DNA of 64,000 nucleotides, from assembly GCF_004614195.1 (NCBI RefSeq), contig NZ_SPUM01000123.1:1-64000 (forward strand), given 5' to 3'. Under the pieces are notes generated by a model that was not told where the DNA came from, made no database searches, and was given only the letters and a program-made list of their open reading frames with translations. A program made the position numbers and the translations under genes. The stretch's first letter is position 1. Each line of letters opens with the position of its first letter. Positions 1 to 8,039 of the stretch are shown here, in pieces. The DNA is from Massilia horti (GTDB taxonomy: Bacteria; Pseudomonadota; Gammaproteobacteria; Burkholderiales; Burkholderiaceae_D).

Positions 1-344
1 CTCGGGCGCCGGCGCGGGTGCGGCACGCTGCCCGGGCGCGGCACGCTGGCTTCAACCGGAAACACGCGCGCGCCGGGCACCACGCCTTCCACTTCGCTTT
101 GCGGCATCAGGAACAGGCGCTCGCCCTCGAAGCCGACCACTTCGGCCTCGATGCGCGCGCCGTTGGGCAGGGGGATGCTGCAGGCGCTGCCGACCGCCAG
201 GCGCAGGCCGACGCATTCCATCACCAGCCCGGCCACGCGCGTGACGCGGCCGGAAATGTGCATCGGCTCGACGAAGTTGACCAGCGAGTCGCAGTCGCGC
301 AGGAACGCCTTCCAGCGCGCGCTGTGGCGGTCGGTGGTACTCAT
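1..344 (-). CDS. fliI: Flagellar export ATPase FliI, N-terminal part (runs off the window)
   Basis: This is the N-terminal fragment (about 114 codons) of the ATPase that energises the flagellar type III export apparatus. The translation starts MSTTDRHSARWKAFLRDC and contains GRVTRVAGLVMECVGLRLAVG and VVGFEGERLFLMPQS-type segments, which match the beta-barrel N-domain of FliI. The Walker A region lies beyond the left edge. The ATG at 344-342 overlaps the fliH stop as ATGA, so translation is probably coupled, and the order fliF-fliG-fliH-fliI is the classical one. The identification rests on this N-terminal signature and on context. Confidence 0.9.
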   Translation of the reverse strand, partial: MSTTDRHSARWKAFLRDCDSLVNFVEPMHISGRVTRVAGLVMECVGLRLAVGSACSIPLPNGARIEAEVVGFEGERLFLMPQSEVEGVVPGARVFPVEASVPRPGSVPHPRRRP

Positions 345-1015
345 GGGCCGAGCCACTCGACGTTCTTGCCCAGCGAATGGGCCAGGCGCTGCCAGCGCAC
401 CTGGGCCTGGGCGTCGATCTGGTTGGTGGCGGTGTCGATCTTGCAGCCGCCGCGCGCAATCGCCGGATCCGGCACCACGCGCCAGCCGCCTTTGTCGAGT
501 TCCTCGCCGATGCCGTTCCTGACGATGTCGGCGTCTTCCGGGTGCAGCATCAGCAGCGCCGGCTGCTGCAGCGCCGGCAGGTATTCGATCGCCTCGCGCA
601 CCACTGGGATGATCAGTTCGGGCTTGACCTCGAACGCGGTGCGCAGCATCGCGCGCGCCAGGTGCAGGGCCAGGTCGAGCACCTCGCCCGCGATGGTTTC
701 GTCGGCCGCGGCCACCGCCTGGCCGAAGGCGCTGGCCACGCCCTGCAGGTGCGCCAGCTGTTCCTGGGCCTCGTTCGCGCCCGCGCGCTGGCCTTCGGCG
801 TATCCGGCCGCATGGCCTTCGGCGTGGCCTTCCGCAAAGCCTTGCTGGCGCGCGGTTTCGCGGATCGCGTCCACCTCGGCCTGGGTCGGCAGGTGCACGA
901 CCGGCGCGGGTGGCGGCGGTGGCTCGATCGGTTCGGGGGCCGCGCTCGGGCGCGCCGTGTCGAACGAGGTCATTTCCCAGCGCTGGTAGGCGCTTTGCAG
1001 CTCTTTCGGAATCAT
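341..1015 (-). CDS. fliH: Flagellar assembly protein FliH
   Basis: FliH is the stator-like regulator of the FliI ATPase at the export gate. The 224-aa product has a Pro-rich N-terminal segment, then a GxxxG-type repeat tract (G-F-A-E-G-H-A-E-G-H-A-A-G, residues about 59-79) that is diagnostic of FliH helices. The C-terminal half resembles the globular domain that contacts FliI. It follows fliG by only 3 nt and overlaps fliI by 4 nt, which indicates one operon. The length is normal for the family. Confidence 0.95.
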   Translation of the reverse strand: MIPKELQSAYQRWEMTSFDTARPSAAPEPIEPPPPPAPVVHLPTQAEVDAIRETARQQGFAEGHAEGHAAGYAEGQRAGANEAQEQLAHLQGVASAFGQAVAAADETIAGEVLDLALHLARAMLRTAFEVKPELIIPVVREAIEYLPALQQPALLMLHPEDADIVRNGIGEELDKGGWRVVPDPAIARGGCKIDTATNQIDAQAQVRWQRLAHSLGKNVEWLGP

Positions 1016-1018
1016 GGC

Positions 1019-2023
1019 TTAGATGAAGGAGTCGTCGCCTTTGCCGCCGAGGACGATCTGGCCCTCGTCGGCCAGGCGCCGCACGATTTGCAGGATCTGC
1101 TTTTGCTGCGATTCGACCTCGGACAGGCGCACCGGGCCTTTCGATTCGAGGTCTTCGCGCATCATCTCGGCCGCGCGCTGGCTCATGTTGCGGAAGATCT
1201 TTTCGCGCAGGTCCTGCGAGGCGCCCTTGAGCGCGATGATCAGCATCTCGGACTGCACTTCGCGCAGCAGCAACTGGATGCCGCGGTCGTCGATGTCGAT
1301 GATGTTATCGAACACGAACATCTCGTCCATGATCTTCTGCGCCATGTCGTTGTCGTAGTTCTTGATGTTGTCCATCACCGCGGCTTCGTGCTCGCCGCTC
1401 ATGAAGTTCAGGATCTCGGCCGCGGCGCGCACCCCGCCCAGCGACGACTTCTTGATGTTCTCATTACCCGACAACAGCTTGGTCAGCACGTCGTTCAGCT
1501 CGCGCAGCGCGGCCGGCTGCACGCCGTCCAGGGTGGCGATCCGCAGCACCACGTCGTTGCGCAGGCGCTCCGTGAAGTTGGCGAGGATTTCGCAGGCCTG
1601 GTCGCGCTCCAGGTGCACCAGGATGGTGGCGATGATCTGCGGATGCTCGTTGCGGATCAGTTCCGCGACCGAGGGCGAGTCCATCCACTTGAGGCTCTCG
1701 ATGCCCGAAGCGTCCTTGCCGCCCAGGATGCGGTTAAGCAGCACGGCCGCCTTGTCGTCGCCCAGCGCCTTGGTCAGCACCTGGCGGATGTACTCGTCCG
1801 AGTCCAGGCCGACGGTCGATTGCAGGTCGGTCTGCTCGCGGAACCGCTCCAGCGTGGAGACCACGTGCTCGTGCGGCACCTGCTTCATGGTCGCCATGGC
1901 CGCGCCCAGCTTGAGCACCTCGCGCGGGCCGAGGAATTTCATCACTTCCGCGGCCTCGTGCTCGCCCAGGGCCAGCATCAAAATCGCGGCCCGGTTTATT
2001 GCGTCCTTGTCCTTCTCACTCAT
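1019..2023 (-). CDS. fliG: Flagellar motor switch protein FliG
   Basis: FliG is the rotor protein of the C-ring that transmits torque from the MotA/B stators. The 334-aa length is standard. The conserved EHPQ motif (residues 126-129, followed by IIATILVHL) of the middle domain and the C-terminal motor domain with charged residues (MREDLESKGPVRLSEVE) are visible. The start overlaps the fliF stop by 4 nt (ATGA), so it is translationally coupled to the MS-ring gene. Confidence 0.97.
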   Translation of the reverse strand: MSEKDKDAINRAAILMLALGEHEAAEVMKFLGPREVLKLGAAMATMKQVPHEHVVSTLERFREQTDLQSTVGLDSDEYIRQVLTKALGDDKAAVLLNRILGGKDASGIESLKWMDSPSVAELIRNEHPQIIATILVHLERDQACEILANFTERLRNDVVLRIATLDGVQPAALRELNDVLTKLLSGNENIKKSSLGGVRAAAEILNFMSGEHEAAVMDNIKNYDNDMAQKIMDEMFVFDNIIDIDDRGIQLLLREVQSEMLIIALKGASQDLREKIFRNMSQRAAEMMREDLESKGPVRLSEVESQQKQILQIVRRLADEGQIVLGGKGDDSFI

Positions 2024-3687
2024 TCAGCACCCAGCCATGTTTTTATCACGTTAGCCACGATGCGCGGGTCCTCGCGCGCCAGATCCTTTGCCATCTGCAG
2101 GTTCTCGCGGTAGCCCTTCGCCTGCTTCTGGACCTCCAGCTCTTCCAACGCCGCCGCTTCCGCCTCAGGATCGGGTTCCAGCTCCGGGTCTGGCTCAGGC
2201 TCGGGAGGCACCTCGGTCACCTTGTCGAATTTGTTCAGGCCCTGGCGCACGAGCGGACGCAGGATGCGGTACCACAGGAAGGCGATCACCGCGAACGCGA
2301 ACAGGTACTTGGCAAGCTGGGTGGCCAGCGGCAGGTTGGCCGGGTCGCGCCACCAGTCGGGGGCCGGCTCGTCGGCCGGGCGGTCGACGCCGTCAAACGG
2401 GGCGTTGGTCACGTTCAGGGTGTCGCCGCGCTCCTGCGAGTAGCCCATCGCCTGCTTGACCAGCTCCTGGATCTGGGCCACTTCGTTCGGCGCCAGCGGG
2501 CGCGCGGTCACCTTGCCGGTCTTGGGATCGACGCTGCGGCGGTAGTTGACCACCACGCCCACCGTCAGGCGCTTGATGCCGCCCATCGGGCGCTGCTCGT
2601 AGCGGATGGTCTTGTCGACTTCGTAATTGGTGGTGGCGTCCTTGCGGGTCGGGGCGCCTGCGGCCGGCGCTGTCCCCGGCGCAGTGCCGGTAAGCGGCGC
2701 GGTCGCGGTGCCCGGCGGCTGGTTCGACAGCGCGCCCGGCACGCCGGATGCCCCAGGCGTGGCCCCGTTCGACTCCGAAGTCTGCTGGCTGCGGATCGCC
2801 TGCGGCTCGGGCGGCGAGTTCGGCTTGTACATTTCGGCCGCGGTGTCGACCTGGGCAAAGTCGACGTCGGCGGTGGCCTCGGCGCGCACATTGCCCTGGC
2901 CGACCAGCGGGCTGATGATCGACTCGACCTGCTTGACGATGTTCTGCTGCAGCTGGGCCACGTACTTGAGCTGGTTGGGGTCGAGCTGCTTGGTGCCGGC
3001 CGCGCGGCTGGATGGGTCGGAGAGCAGGCTGCCGTTCTGGTCGACCACGGTGACGCTCCCCGGAGTCAGTTCGGGCACGCTGGAGGCGACCAGGTGCACG
3101 ATCGCGCTGACCTGGCCGGGATCGAGCGCGCGCCCCGGCTGCAGGTTGAGCAGCACCGAGGCGGTCGGCTTTTGCTGGTCGCGCACGAACACGGACGGCT
3201 TGGGCAGCGCCAGGTGCACGCGCGCCGACGCGACCGCGCCCAGCGACTGGATCGAGTTGGCCAGTTCGCCCTCGAGCGAGCGCTGGTAGTTGACCTGTTC
3301 GACGAACTGGGAAGTGCCCAGCTTCTGGTTTTCCAGCAGCTCGAAGCCGACATTGCCGCCCTTGGGCAGGCCCTGGGCCGCGAGCCGCAGGCGAATGTCG
3401 TGCACGCGGTCGCTGGGGACCAGGATCGCGCTGCCGCCGTCGGAGAACTTGTACTTGACCCCCATCTGGTCGAGCGCGGCGGTGATCGCGCCGCCGTCGC
3501 GGTCGGTGTAATTCGAAAACAGCACCCGGTAGTCGGTCTGCTGGGTCCACAGCCACAGCGCCAGGATCACCGCCAGCGCCACCGCGACCGCGCCGCCGAT
3601 GACGATGCGCTTGCCAAACGGGGTCTGCAGGAAGTTCTGCGGCTGGTCGGGTGGCGGATCGAGAAGTTCGTCGGCTGCGGCTGCCAT
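2020..3687 (-). CDS. fliF: Flagellar MS-ring protein FliF
   Basis: FliF forms the inner-membrane MS ring on which the basal body and C ring are built. The 555-aa protein has an N-terminal TM helix (residues about 28-47), periplasmic ring-building domains containing FSDGGSAILVPSDRVHDIRL and ARVHLALPKPSVFVR, a low-complexity Ala/Pro/Thr linker, and a second TM near residue 460. The acidic tail rich in E/P/D precedes the FliG-binding C-terminus (REDPRIVANVIKTWL). It is the first gene of the leftward fliFGHI operon and is divergent from fliE. The 160-bp gap to fliE must hold both promoters, but I could not assign a sigma factor there. Confidence 0.97.
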   Translation of the reverse strand: MAAAADELLDPPPDQPQNFLQTPFGKRIVIGGAVAVALAVILALWLWTQQTDYRVLFSNYTDRDGGAITAALDQMGVKYKFSDGGSAILVPSDRVHDIRLRLAAQGLPKGGNVGFELLENQKLGTSQFVEQVNYQRSLEGELANSIQSLGAVASARVHLALPKPSVFVRDQQKPTASVLLNLQPGRALDPGQVSAIVHLVASSVPELTPGSVTVVDQNGSLLSDPSSRAAGTKQLDPNQLKYVAQLQQNIVKQVESIISPLVGQGNVRAEATADVDFAQVDTAAEMYKPNSPPEPQAIRSQQTSESNGATPGASGVPGALSNQPPGTATAPLTGTAPGTAPAAGAPTRKDATTNYEVDKTIRYEQRPMGGIKRLTVGVVVNYRRSVDPKTGKVTARPLAPNEVAQIQELVKQAMGYSQERGDTLNVTNAPFDGVDRPADEPAPDWWRDPANLPLATQLAKYLFAFAVIAFLWYRILRPLVRQGLNKFDKVTEVPPEPEPDPELEPDPEAEAAALEELEVQKQAKGYRENLQMAKDLAREDPRIVANVIKTWLGAE

Positions 3688-3847
3688 GTCGGGTTTGTGT
3701 AGGGGAATGTGGTCAGGCTACATTATGAAGCCTACAGGAAACATTTAAACTCCGAAATAGCAATACATTTCCCGTCTTCCTCGGCTCTGGCGGGGCGCGC
3801 GGCGCTGTTATGCTGTGAACCTGAGTTGTTGTATATGGAGAAACAGC

Positions 3848-4195
3848 ATGAGTCTAGGCGGGATCGATACCAGCCGGATCGAGGCGATGATGGCGCAGCT
3901 CAAGGCTGCGGCGACCGGACCGGCCGGGGCGTCGCAGGGCGTGCGTGCGGTGGGCGCGGCCCCGGCGGCCACGGTCAACTTTGCCGATGCGCTCAAGTCC
4001 TCGCTCGAGCAGGTCAACAATTCCCAGGTCGTGGCGGAGGATATGGGCAAGCGCTTCGCGATGGGCGACGACACGGTCAGCCTGTCGGACACGATGATTG
4101 CCATGCAAAAGGCGAACATCAACTTCCAGGCGACTGTCCAGGTGCGCAACAAGCTGGTGACGGCGTATCATGAGATTATGAATATGCAAGTCTGA
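3848..4195 (+). CDS. fliE: Flagellar hook-basal body protein FliE
   Basis: FliE is the small adaptor between the MS ring and the proximal rod. The ATG at 3848 is preferred over an upstream in-frame ATG at 3815 because GGAG lies at 3837-3840 and the family begins with a short MSLGGID-like segment. The 115-aa product ends with VSLSDTMIAMQKANINFQ and a helix ending YHEIMNMQV, typical of FliE. It is transcribed divergently from fliF. The downstream membrane protein gene begins 13 nt after its stop. Confidence 0.95.
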   Translation: MSLGGIDTSRIEAMMAQLKAAATGPAGASQGVRAVGAAPAATVNFADALKSSLEQVNNSQVVAEDMGKRFAMGDDTVSLSDTMIAMQKANINFQATVQVRNKLVTAYHEIMNMQV

Positions 4196-4208
4196 GGAGG
4201 GTGGGGTC

Positions 4209-4820
4209 ATGCAGGAAGGGACCGACCTGCTGGTTGACCATTACCAGAAAACCTACGAAGTGACGCTCCACGTGTGGAATGAGCGCAACAGGACTTTTTT
4301 GCTCCTGCTGGCCGTGGTGGGGGGCGCCACGTTGTTGACCTTTAATGCGTCCCAGGCGCAGCCGCTGCTGGTGGACCTGATCGCCAAATTCCTGTCCATT
4401 GCCGATGCCGGGCGCCGCGATGAACTGCGCGGCAGCTTTCCCTACGGGCTGGTGCAGTCGATCCTGCTGATGGTGGTGCTCTACCTGACGCTGCTGCTGT
4501 ATCACCGGACTACATTTATCAAGCGCAGCTACCGCTACCTGGGCGTGCTGGAGGACGAAATCCGCGCGGGTCTGGGTGTGGCGCCGGCGTCAAGCGCCTT
4601 CACGCGCGAAGGGACGTTTTATCTACGGCAGCAACTGCCTTTGTCGCGCTTCGTCGGCATGACGTATGTCGTCATGCTGGGCTTGCTGTTGGGGGCCTTT
4701 CTCGGCATGCGGATTTATACCGACCTGTTGTCCGGCAGCCTTTGGTTTGCGCTCGTTGATCTTGTGCTGGCGCTGCCTACCTTGTTGTTTTTTGGCGCTT
4801 ATGCGCGCGCCTCGCAATAG
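4209..4820 (+). CDS. Uncharacterised four-TM membrane protein
   Basis: I do not recognise this 203-aa protein. It has hydrophobic segments at about residues 29-46, 84-98, 147-166 and 172-195, with a charged N-terminal tail and a short cytoplasmic-looking loop (HRTTFIKRSYRYLGVLEDEI). A very strong Shine-Dalgarno (GGAGGG at 4196-4201) directly after the fliE stop suggests co-transcription and coupling with fliE. Its position inside the flagellar cluster may be incidental, and nothing in the sequence gives a flagellar role. Downstream is a palindromic repeat pair and a convergent ycgR-like gene. Confidence 0.75.
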   Translation: MQEGTDLLVDHYQKTYEVTLHVWNERNRTFLLLLAVVGGATLLTFNASQAQPLLVDLIAKFLSIADAGRRDELRGSFPYGLVQSILLMVVLYLTLLLYHRTTFIKRSYRYLGVLEDEIRAGLGVAPASSAFTREGTFYLRQQLPLSRFVGMTYVVMLGLLLGAFLGMRIYTDLLSGSLWFALVDLVLALPTLLFFGAYARASQ

Positions 4821-4840
4821 CGGAAGCAAACTTGACGCCA

Positions 4841-4920
4841 CCGTACCGCGTGCGCACAGGTGCGCACCCTACGATCTACAGCGGCTACGGGACGTAGGGT
4901 GCGCACCTGTGCGCACGCGG
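4841..4920. repeat. Palindromic intergenic repeat, inverted pair (locus 1)
   Basis: Two inverted copies of the window's recurring unit (core GTGCGCAC-CT-GTGCGCAC flanked by GTAGG and GCGGT) occupy 4841-4872 and 4894-4920. Each unit is palindromic by itself, and the pair can form one long hairpin. It sits between two convergent genes, so a transcription-ending or REP/BIME-like role is plausible. Confidence 0.9.
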
Positions 4921-4959
4921 TTCGCAAACTTCGCGCAGCTGTACAGCGTATGACTCTGT

Positions 4960-5703
4960 TCAGCCCAGCCCAGCCAACCGCGCATTGCGCTCGCGCTCCA
5001 GCCGCGTGATGTAGCGCTGCACCGCAGCCATGCTGGCGCGCCCCATGTCGACGAACTGGCAGCCGAGGCGGCGGTTGGTCTTGTTGTTCAGTAGCGTCAG
5101 GTCCAGCGAGTTGCGCACCTGTAGCGAGGTCGTGATCGGCCCGATCTCCGGCAGGTCGATGCGGCAGTTGGTGAAGGTTTGGCCGACCGTATTGTTCAAC
5201 TGTAGCTTGTTGTCGAGGAGCGCGATGCCGCCGCAGCTGATGTCGGCCAGCGGGAACGCCTGGGTGCCGCCGCCCAGTTCCGGCGGCATCGGGATCATGG
5301 CGCGCACCGGGTTGGTGACGGGCGTGGCCATCCGGTAGAACTCGCGCCGCTGCAGGCGGATCAGGGTCGGGGGAATGTCGGCGCGCAGCGCGTTGCCGCC
5401 GTCGTAGGCGGTTTCGCGCAGGTTGTCGGCGACGAACAGGATGCGGATCTTGTCGAGCGAGGTTTCGCAGTTGACGCGGCCGGCCTTGATGATGCGTTCG
5501 TTCTGGTCCCGATTGACCGAGCGGTCGAGGATGAAGCTGTCGGTGTCGGGGTCGACCTCCAGGATCGAGGTCACGCATACATCGGTCTCGCCGCGCACCA
5601 GCATTCGGATCAGTTGGTTCTTTTCGCCGATCTGACGCAGCAGGGCGATAATCTCTCGGCGCGACGCAATTTCGTAGTCGTGCCAGTTTTCCAGTTCACT
5701 CAT
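4960..5703 (-). CDS. ycgR: YcgR-like flagellar brake protein (YcgR-N and PilZ domains)
   Basis: This is a predicted c-di-GMP receptor that slows the flagellar motor. The N-terminal YcgR-like domain is followed by a PilZ domain with the ligand-binding RLQRREFYR (RxxxR) and DISCGG (D/NxSxxG) motifs. From the ATG at 5703 the protein has 247 residues, close to the family length. An alternative ATG lies at 5715. The start overlaps the end of the FlhB-like gene by 8 nt, so it belongs to the fliK operon. The GGDEF cyclase at 13.2-14.7 kb could supply its ligand, which is an inference. Confidence 0.9.
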   Translation of the reverse strand: MSELENWHDYEIASRREIIALLRQIGEKNQLIRMLVRGETDVCVTSILEVDPDTDSFILDRSVNRDQNERIIKAGRVNCETSLDKIRILFVADNLRETAYDGGNALRADIPPTLIRLQRREFYRMATPVTNPVRAMIPMPPELGGGTQAFPLADISCGGIALLDNKLQLNNTVGQTFTNCRIDLPEIGPITTSLQVRNSLDLTLLNNKTNRRLGCQFVDMGRASMAAVQRYITRLERERNARLAGLG

Positions 5704-6055
5704 GCTCGCTTGCATTCATTTCCGCCGTTGTGTTGCCTGTCTCGATGGCCCGCGTCAAGTCCGGCGGGGAAGGAAGTATTCCTCCGTGTTCTTGCGCTGA
5801 CTCAATATGATATAGCCATGCTAACAGTTCCGCAATTGCGCGATAGAGCGCAGGCGGAATTTCGCGGTCGAGCTCCACATTCATCAGCAGCGCCACCAGT
5901 TCCTTGGATTCGTGGACGAACACGCCGGCGGCACGCGCCCGTTCGATGATCTGGTCGGCGATCAGGCCATGGCCCTTGGCCACGACCTTGGGCGCGGCAT
6001 CGCCGGCCCCGTAGGCGAGGGCGATCGCGCCCGGCAGGTGGGCTCGCTCAGCCAT
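5696..6055 (-). CDS. Stand-alone FlhB C-terminal-like protein (EscU/YscU/FlhX type)
   Basis: The 119-aa product resembles only the cytoplasmic C-terminal domain of FlhB/EscU. It shows AIALAYGAGDAAPKVVAKG, IIERARAAGVFVHESKELV and LDREIPPALYRAIAELLAWLY, which correspond to the part of FlhB after its autocleavage site. There are no TM helices and no NPTH motif. Proteins of this kind (FlhX/FhlB-like) occur beside fliK in many proteobacteria and can partly substitute for the cleaved FlhB tail in export switching. The ATG at 6055 overlaps the fliK stop by 8 nt. Longer reading in this frame is only the shadow of fliK. Confidence 0.88.
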   Translation of the reverse strand: MAERAHLPGAIALAYGAGDAAPKVVAKGHGLIADQIIERARAAGVFVHESKELVALLMNVELDREIPPALYRAIAELLAWLYHIESAQEHGGILPSPPDLTRAIETGNTTAEMNASEHE

Positions 6056-7094
6056 CGGCGCGTCCGTCGATCGCGAAGGTCGCCAGCGGGGTGCCGGCCG
6101 CCGTGAGCGCGGCGGACAGGCGCTCGGCGTGCGCATGCAGCAGCGGGCCGGCTTCCTTGCTGGCTTCGATCCGCAGGTGTAGTTGGGTGCCGGTGAGCGC
6201 CAGGTTGGCCGAAATTTCGCCAAGGCCGGCGAAGCGCAGCCGCAGGCGGCTCTGCCACGTGGGTTCCGGCTTCTGGCCGTCGCGTTCGTCCGGCGCGTCG
6301 CGTTCGACCTCGGTGCGCGCCAGTTCGAGCTGCAGCGGCTGGCCCGGCCATAGCTGGCCCTGCCATGCGAGCGCACCTTGCTCTCCCGTTGCCAGCTGCA
6401 TGCTGATGAATTGGGCCGTGCCCGGATCGGTGCTCGCGCCGGGGCGCGGCCCCGCCATCTGCGGCTCGGTCGCCAGCTCGGCCAGGGTGCGTTGACCCTG
6501 GCTCCATTGGGCTACGTGCGATTCGTAGAACAGGCCGCTTTTGGAGATCGCGCCTTCGATCGCCGCGGCCAACCTGGTTGCGTCGGCGCCTGGCGCGGCC
6601 AGCAGCGGGGCGGCGCCTGTCACAGCGCGTGCCGGCTGTCCGGCTTGCTGCGCGGCTGCCAGCACGCTGCCAAGCAACTGGCCGGTGCGGCTCAAGGTGG
6701 CAGCATGCGGATCCGGGGCGCTGTGCGTGGCCGCGGCGCCGGACTCGAGGCTGGCCAGCGCCGCCGCCGGCAGCGCTTCGGCCGTCACACGCGCGCCGCC
6801 GACGCCAAGTTCGAATGTCGGGCGCGGGGTCAGCGCGATGAGTTTCAGCGGCAGTTCGGCGCCGGGCGCGATTCCGGCCGGCAGCCGCATTCGGGCCACC
6901 AGAGTGTCCACCTGCACGACGGCGCTGCCGTCGCCCAGCCGGGTCAGCACCTGGCCCTGCAGCGTCTTGCCGAGCTGGCCGCCGAGGGCGCGCTGGAATG
7001 CTGCCTGCTGGCGCTGGTCGCCAACTGCGGCGAGCGCTGCGAGCGCGCTCGCCGGTGCGAGCGGGGCGACCGGCAATGCGTCGCGCGCCTGCAT
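6048..7094 (-). CDS. fliK: Flagellar hook-length control protein FliK
   Basis: FliK is the secreted ruler that measures the hook and triggers the switch to filament export. The 348-aa protein has an Ala/Gly-rich N-terminal part and a C-terminal Flg_hook domain (RLRLRFAGLGEISANLAL...LHLRIEASKEAGPLLHAH...LSAALTAAG). The neighbour at its 3' end is the FlhB-like gene, the functional partner of FliK. Its start codon is only 2 bp from a MITE-like element, and the only plausible Shine-Dalgarno (AGGA, 8 nt before ATG) lies inside the terminal repeat of that element. Confidence 0.92.
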   Translation of the reverse strand: MQARDALPVAPLAPASALAALAAVGDQRQQAAFQRALGGQLGKTLQGQVLTRLGDGSAVVQVDTLVARMRLPAGIAPGAELPLKLIALTPRPTFELGVGGARVTAEALPAAALASLESGAAATHSAPDPHAATLSRTGQLLGSVLAAAQQAGQPARAVTGAAPLLAAPGADATRLAAAIEGAISKSGLFYESHVAQWSQGQRTLAELATEPQMAGPRPGASTDPGTAQFISMQLATGEQGALAWQGQLWPGQPLQLELARTEVERDAPDERDGQKPEPTWQSRLRLRFAGLGEISANLALTGTQLHLRIEASKEAGPLLHAHAERLSAALTAAGTPLATFAIDGRADG

Positions 7095-7096
7095 GG

Positions 7097-7259
7097 CTAG
7101 TGTCCTAAATTGCTAGTTCGTTGAAAAATAAATGTGGCGAAATCAAGCTGAGACAAGGAACAAAGCACAGCAAGGCCGAGGCCTTGCGCGCATTTGTGAC
7201 GCAGTATCAGTTGGATTGTCGCCATATTTATTCAACGAATCTGTAATTCAGGACACTAG
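7097..7259. mobile_element. MITE-like element with about 44-bp terminal inverted repeats
   Basis: The arms 7097-7140 and 7219-7259 are imperfect inverted repeats that begin CTAGTGTCCT at both ends and share TTCGTTGAA and the final TGGCGA. The 163-bp element carries no ORF. It is bounded by CTAG on both sides; because CTAG is palindromic, a TA, CTA or CTAG target duplication cannot be separated. It fills the whole gap between the fliT stop (2 bp away) and the fliK start (2 bp away). A non-autonomous transposon derivative is the best reading, and no partner transposase is in the window. Confidence 0.75.
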
Positions 7260-7261
7260 GT

Positions 7262-7594
7262 TCAGACGGCGCCGTAGGCGCGGGCCAGCCGCCGTTCGTT
7301 GCCGGTGTTCTGGATCAGCGACGACAGGCGCGCCATCCACGGCATGGTCAGGTCGCGGATGCGGCGGTCGTCGTCGAGCATGCGGCGGATCGCGTCCGCC
7401 TTCTGCGCGCGCGCGGCGCCGGCCAGCGCCTGCGGCTCGTTGTCCTGCAGCCGGCGCACCCAGGCCGCGCACTGCTGCTCGAGCAGCACCAGGCGCTCCC
7501 AGTTGCCGTCCTCTGCGGCCTGGCGCATCAGGCCGGTCAGGCCGGCCAGTTCCTCGTACTGAGTCACTACTTCCTGGATGGTCATCATGGTCAT
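7262..7594 (-). CDS. fliT: FliT-like flagellar export chaperone
   Basis: This 110-aa helical protein is the predicted chaperone of the filament cap FliD. It starts at the ATG at 7594 (MTMMTIQEVVTQYEELA), which overlaps the fliS stop as ATGA. A longer upstream reading is the shadow of fliS. The protein is dominated by amphipathic helices with WERLVLLEQQCAAWV, typical of FliT-family proteins, and its position after fliD-fliS is canonical. Sequence conservation in this family is low, so the call depends partly on context. Confidence 0.85.
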   Translation of the reverse strand: MTMMTIQEVVTQYEELAGLTGLMRQAAEDGNWERLVLLEQQCAAWVRRLQDNEPQALAGAARAQKADAIRRMLDDDRRIRDLTMPWMARLSSLIQNTGNERRLARAYGAV

Positions 7595-8022
7595 GCGCTC
7601 ATCAGGCTGGGTGCGGCCGCCGGTGCGCCCTGCGGGGCGATCGCGTTCCACGCATCGCGCAGGTCCGTCAGCAGCTTGTGCACCTCTTCCAGCAGCTCCG
7701 GCTGGTTGTTCAGGTTGGCCTGCAGCAGGCGCGTGCTCATGTATTCGTACAGCGAGTCCAGCCCGGCAGCGATCTCGCCGCCGGCCTGTTTGTCCAGGGC
7801 CGCGCGCAGGCCATTGTCGATGATCGCGATCGCCTTCGAGATCGCCTCGCCCTTGGCGGCGACGTGGCCTGCCTTCATGTTGGTCAGGGCACTCAGTACC
7901 GCCACCAGCGCACCGTCGTACAGCATGACGATCAGCTTGTGCGGGGAGGCCGCTCCCACGCTGGTCTCAAGACCGACCTTGGCGTAGGCGTTGACGCCCC
8001 GTTGCATGCTTCCAAACATCAT
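7591..8022 (-). CDS. fliS: Flagellin export chaperone FliS
   Basis: FliS binds flagellin in the cytoplasm and prevents premature polymerisation. The 143-aa product shows the family signature near the N-terminus (AYAKVGLETSVGAASPHKLIVMLYDGAL) and helices through LYEYMSTRLLQANLNNQ. Two adjacent ATGs (8022 and 8019) follow a GGAGAA Shine-Dalgarno, and the second has the better spacing. It lies 17 nt after fliD and overlaps fliT by 4 nt. Confidence 0.95.
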   Translation of the reverse strand: MMFGSMQRGVNAYAKVGLETSVGAASPHKLIVMLYDGALVAVLSALTNMKAGHVAAKGEAISKAIAIIDNGLRAALDKQAGGEIAAGLDSLYEYMSTRLLQANLNNQPELLEEVHKLLTDLRDAWNAIAPQGAPAAAPSLMSA

Positions 8023-8039
8023 GTTCTCCAGTGTTTCAA

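Noticed and set aside
377..3702. Very long open frames (567-578 codons) on the plus strand opposite fliF, fliG and fliH
   Set aside because: They are antisense shadows of real high-GC genes; the translations are His/Arg/Leu-rich with no domain, and the minus-strand genes are unambiguous.
3688..3847. Sigma-54 or sigma-28 promoter between fliF and fliE
   Set aside because: GG and GC pairs are present but not with the needed spacing, and no TAAA-N-GCCG pair was found.
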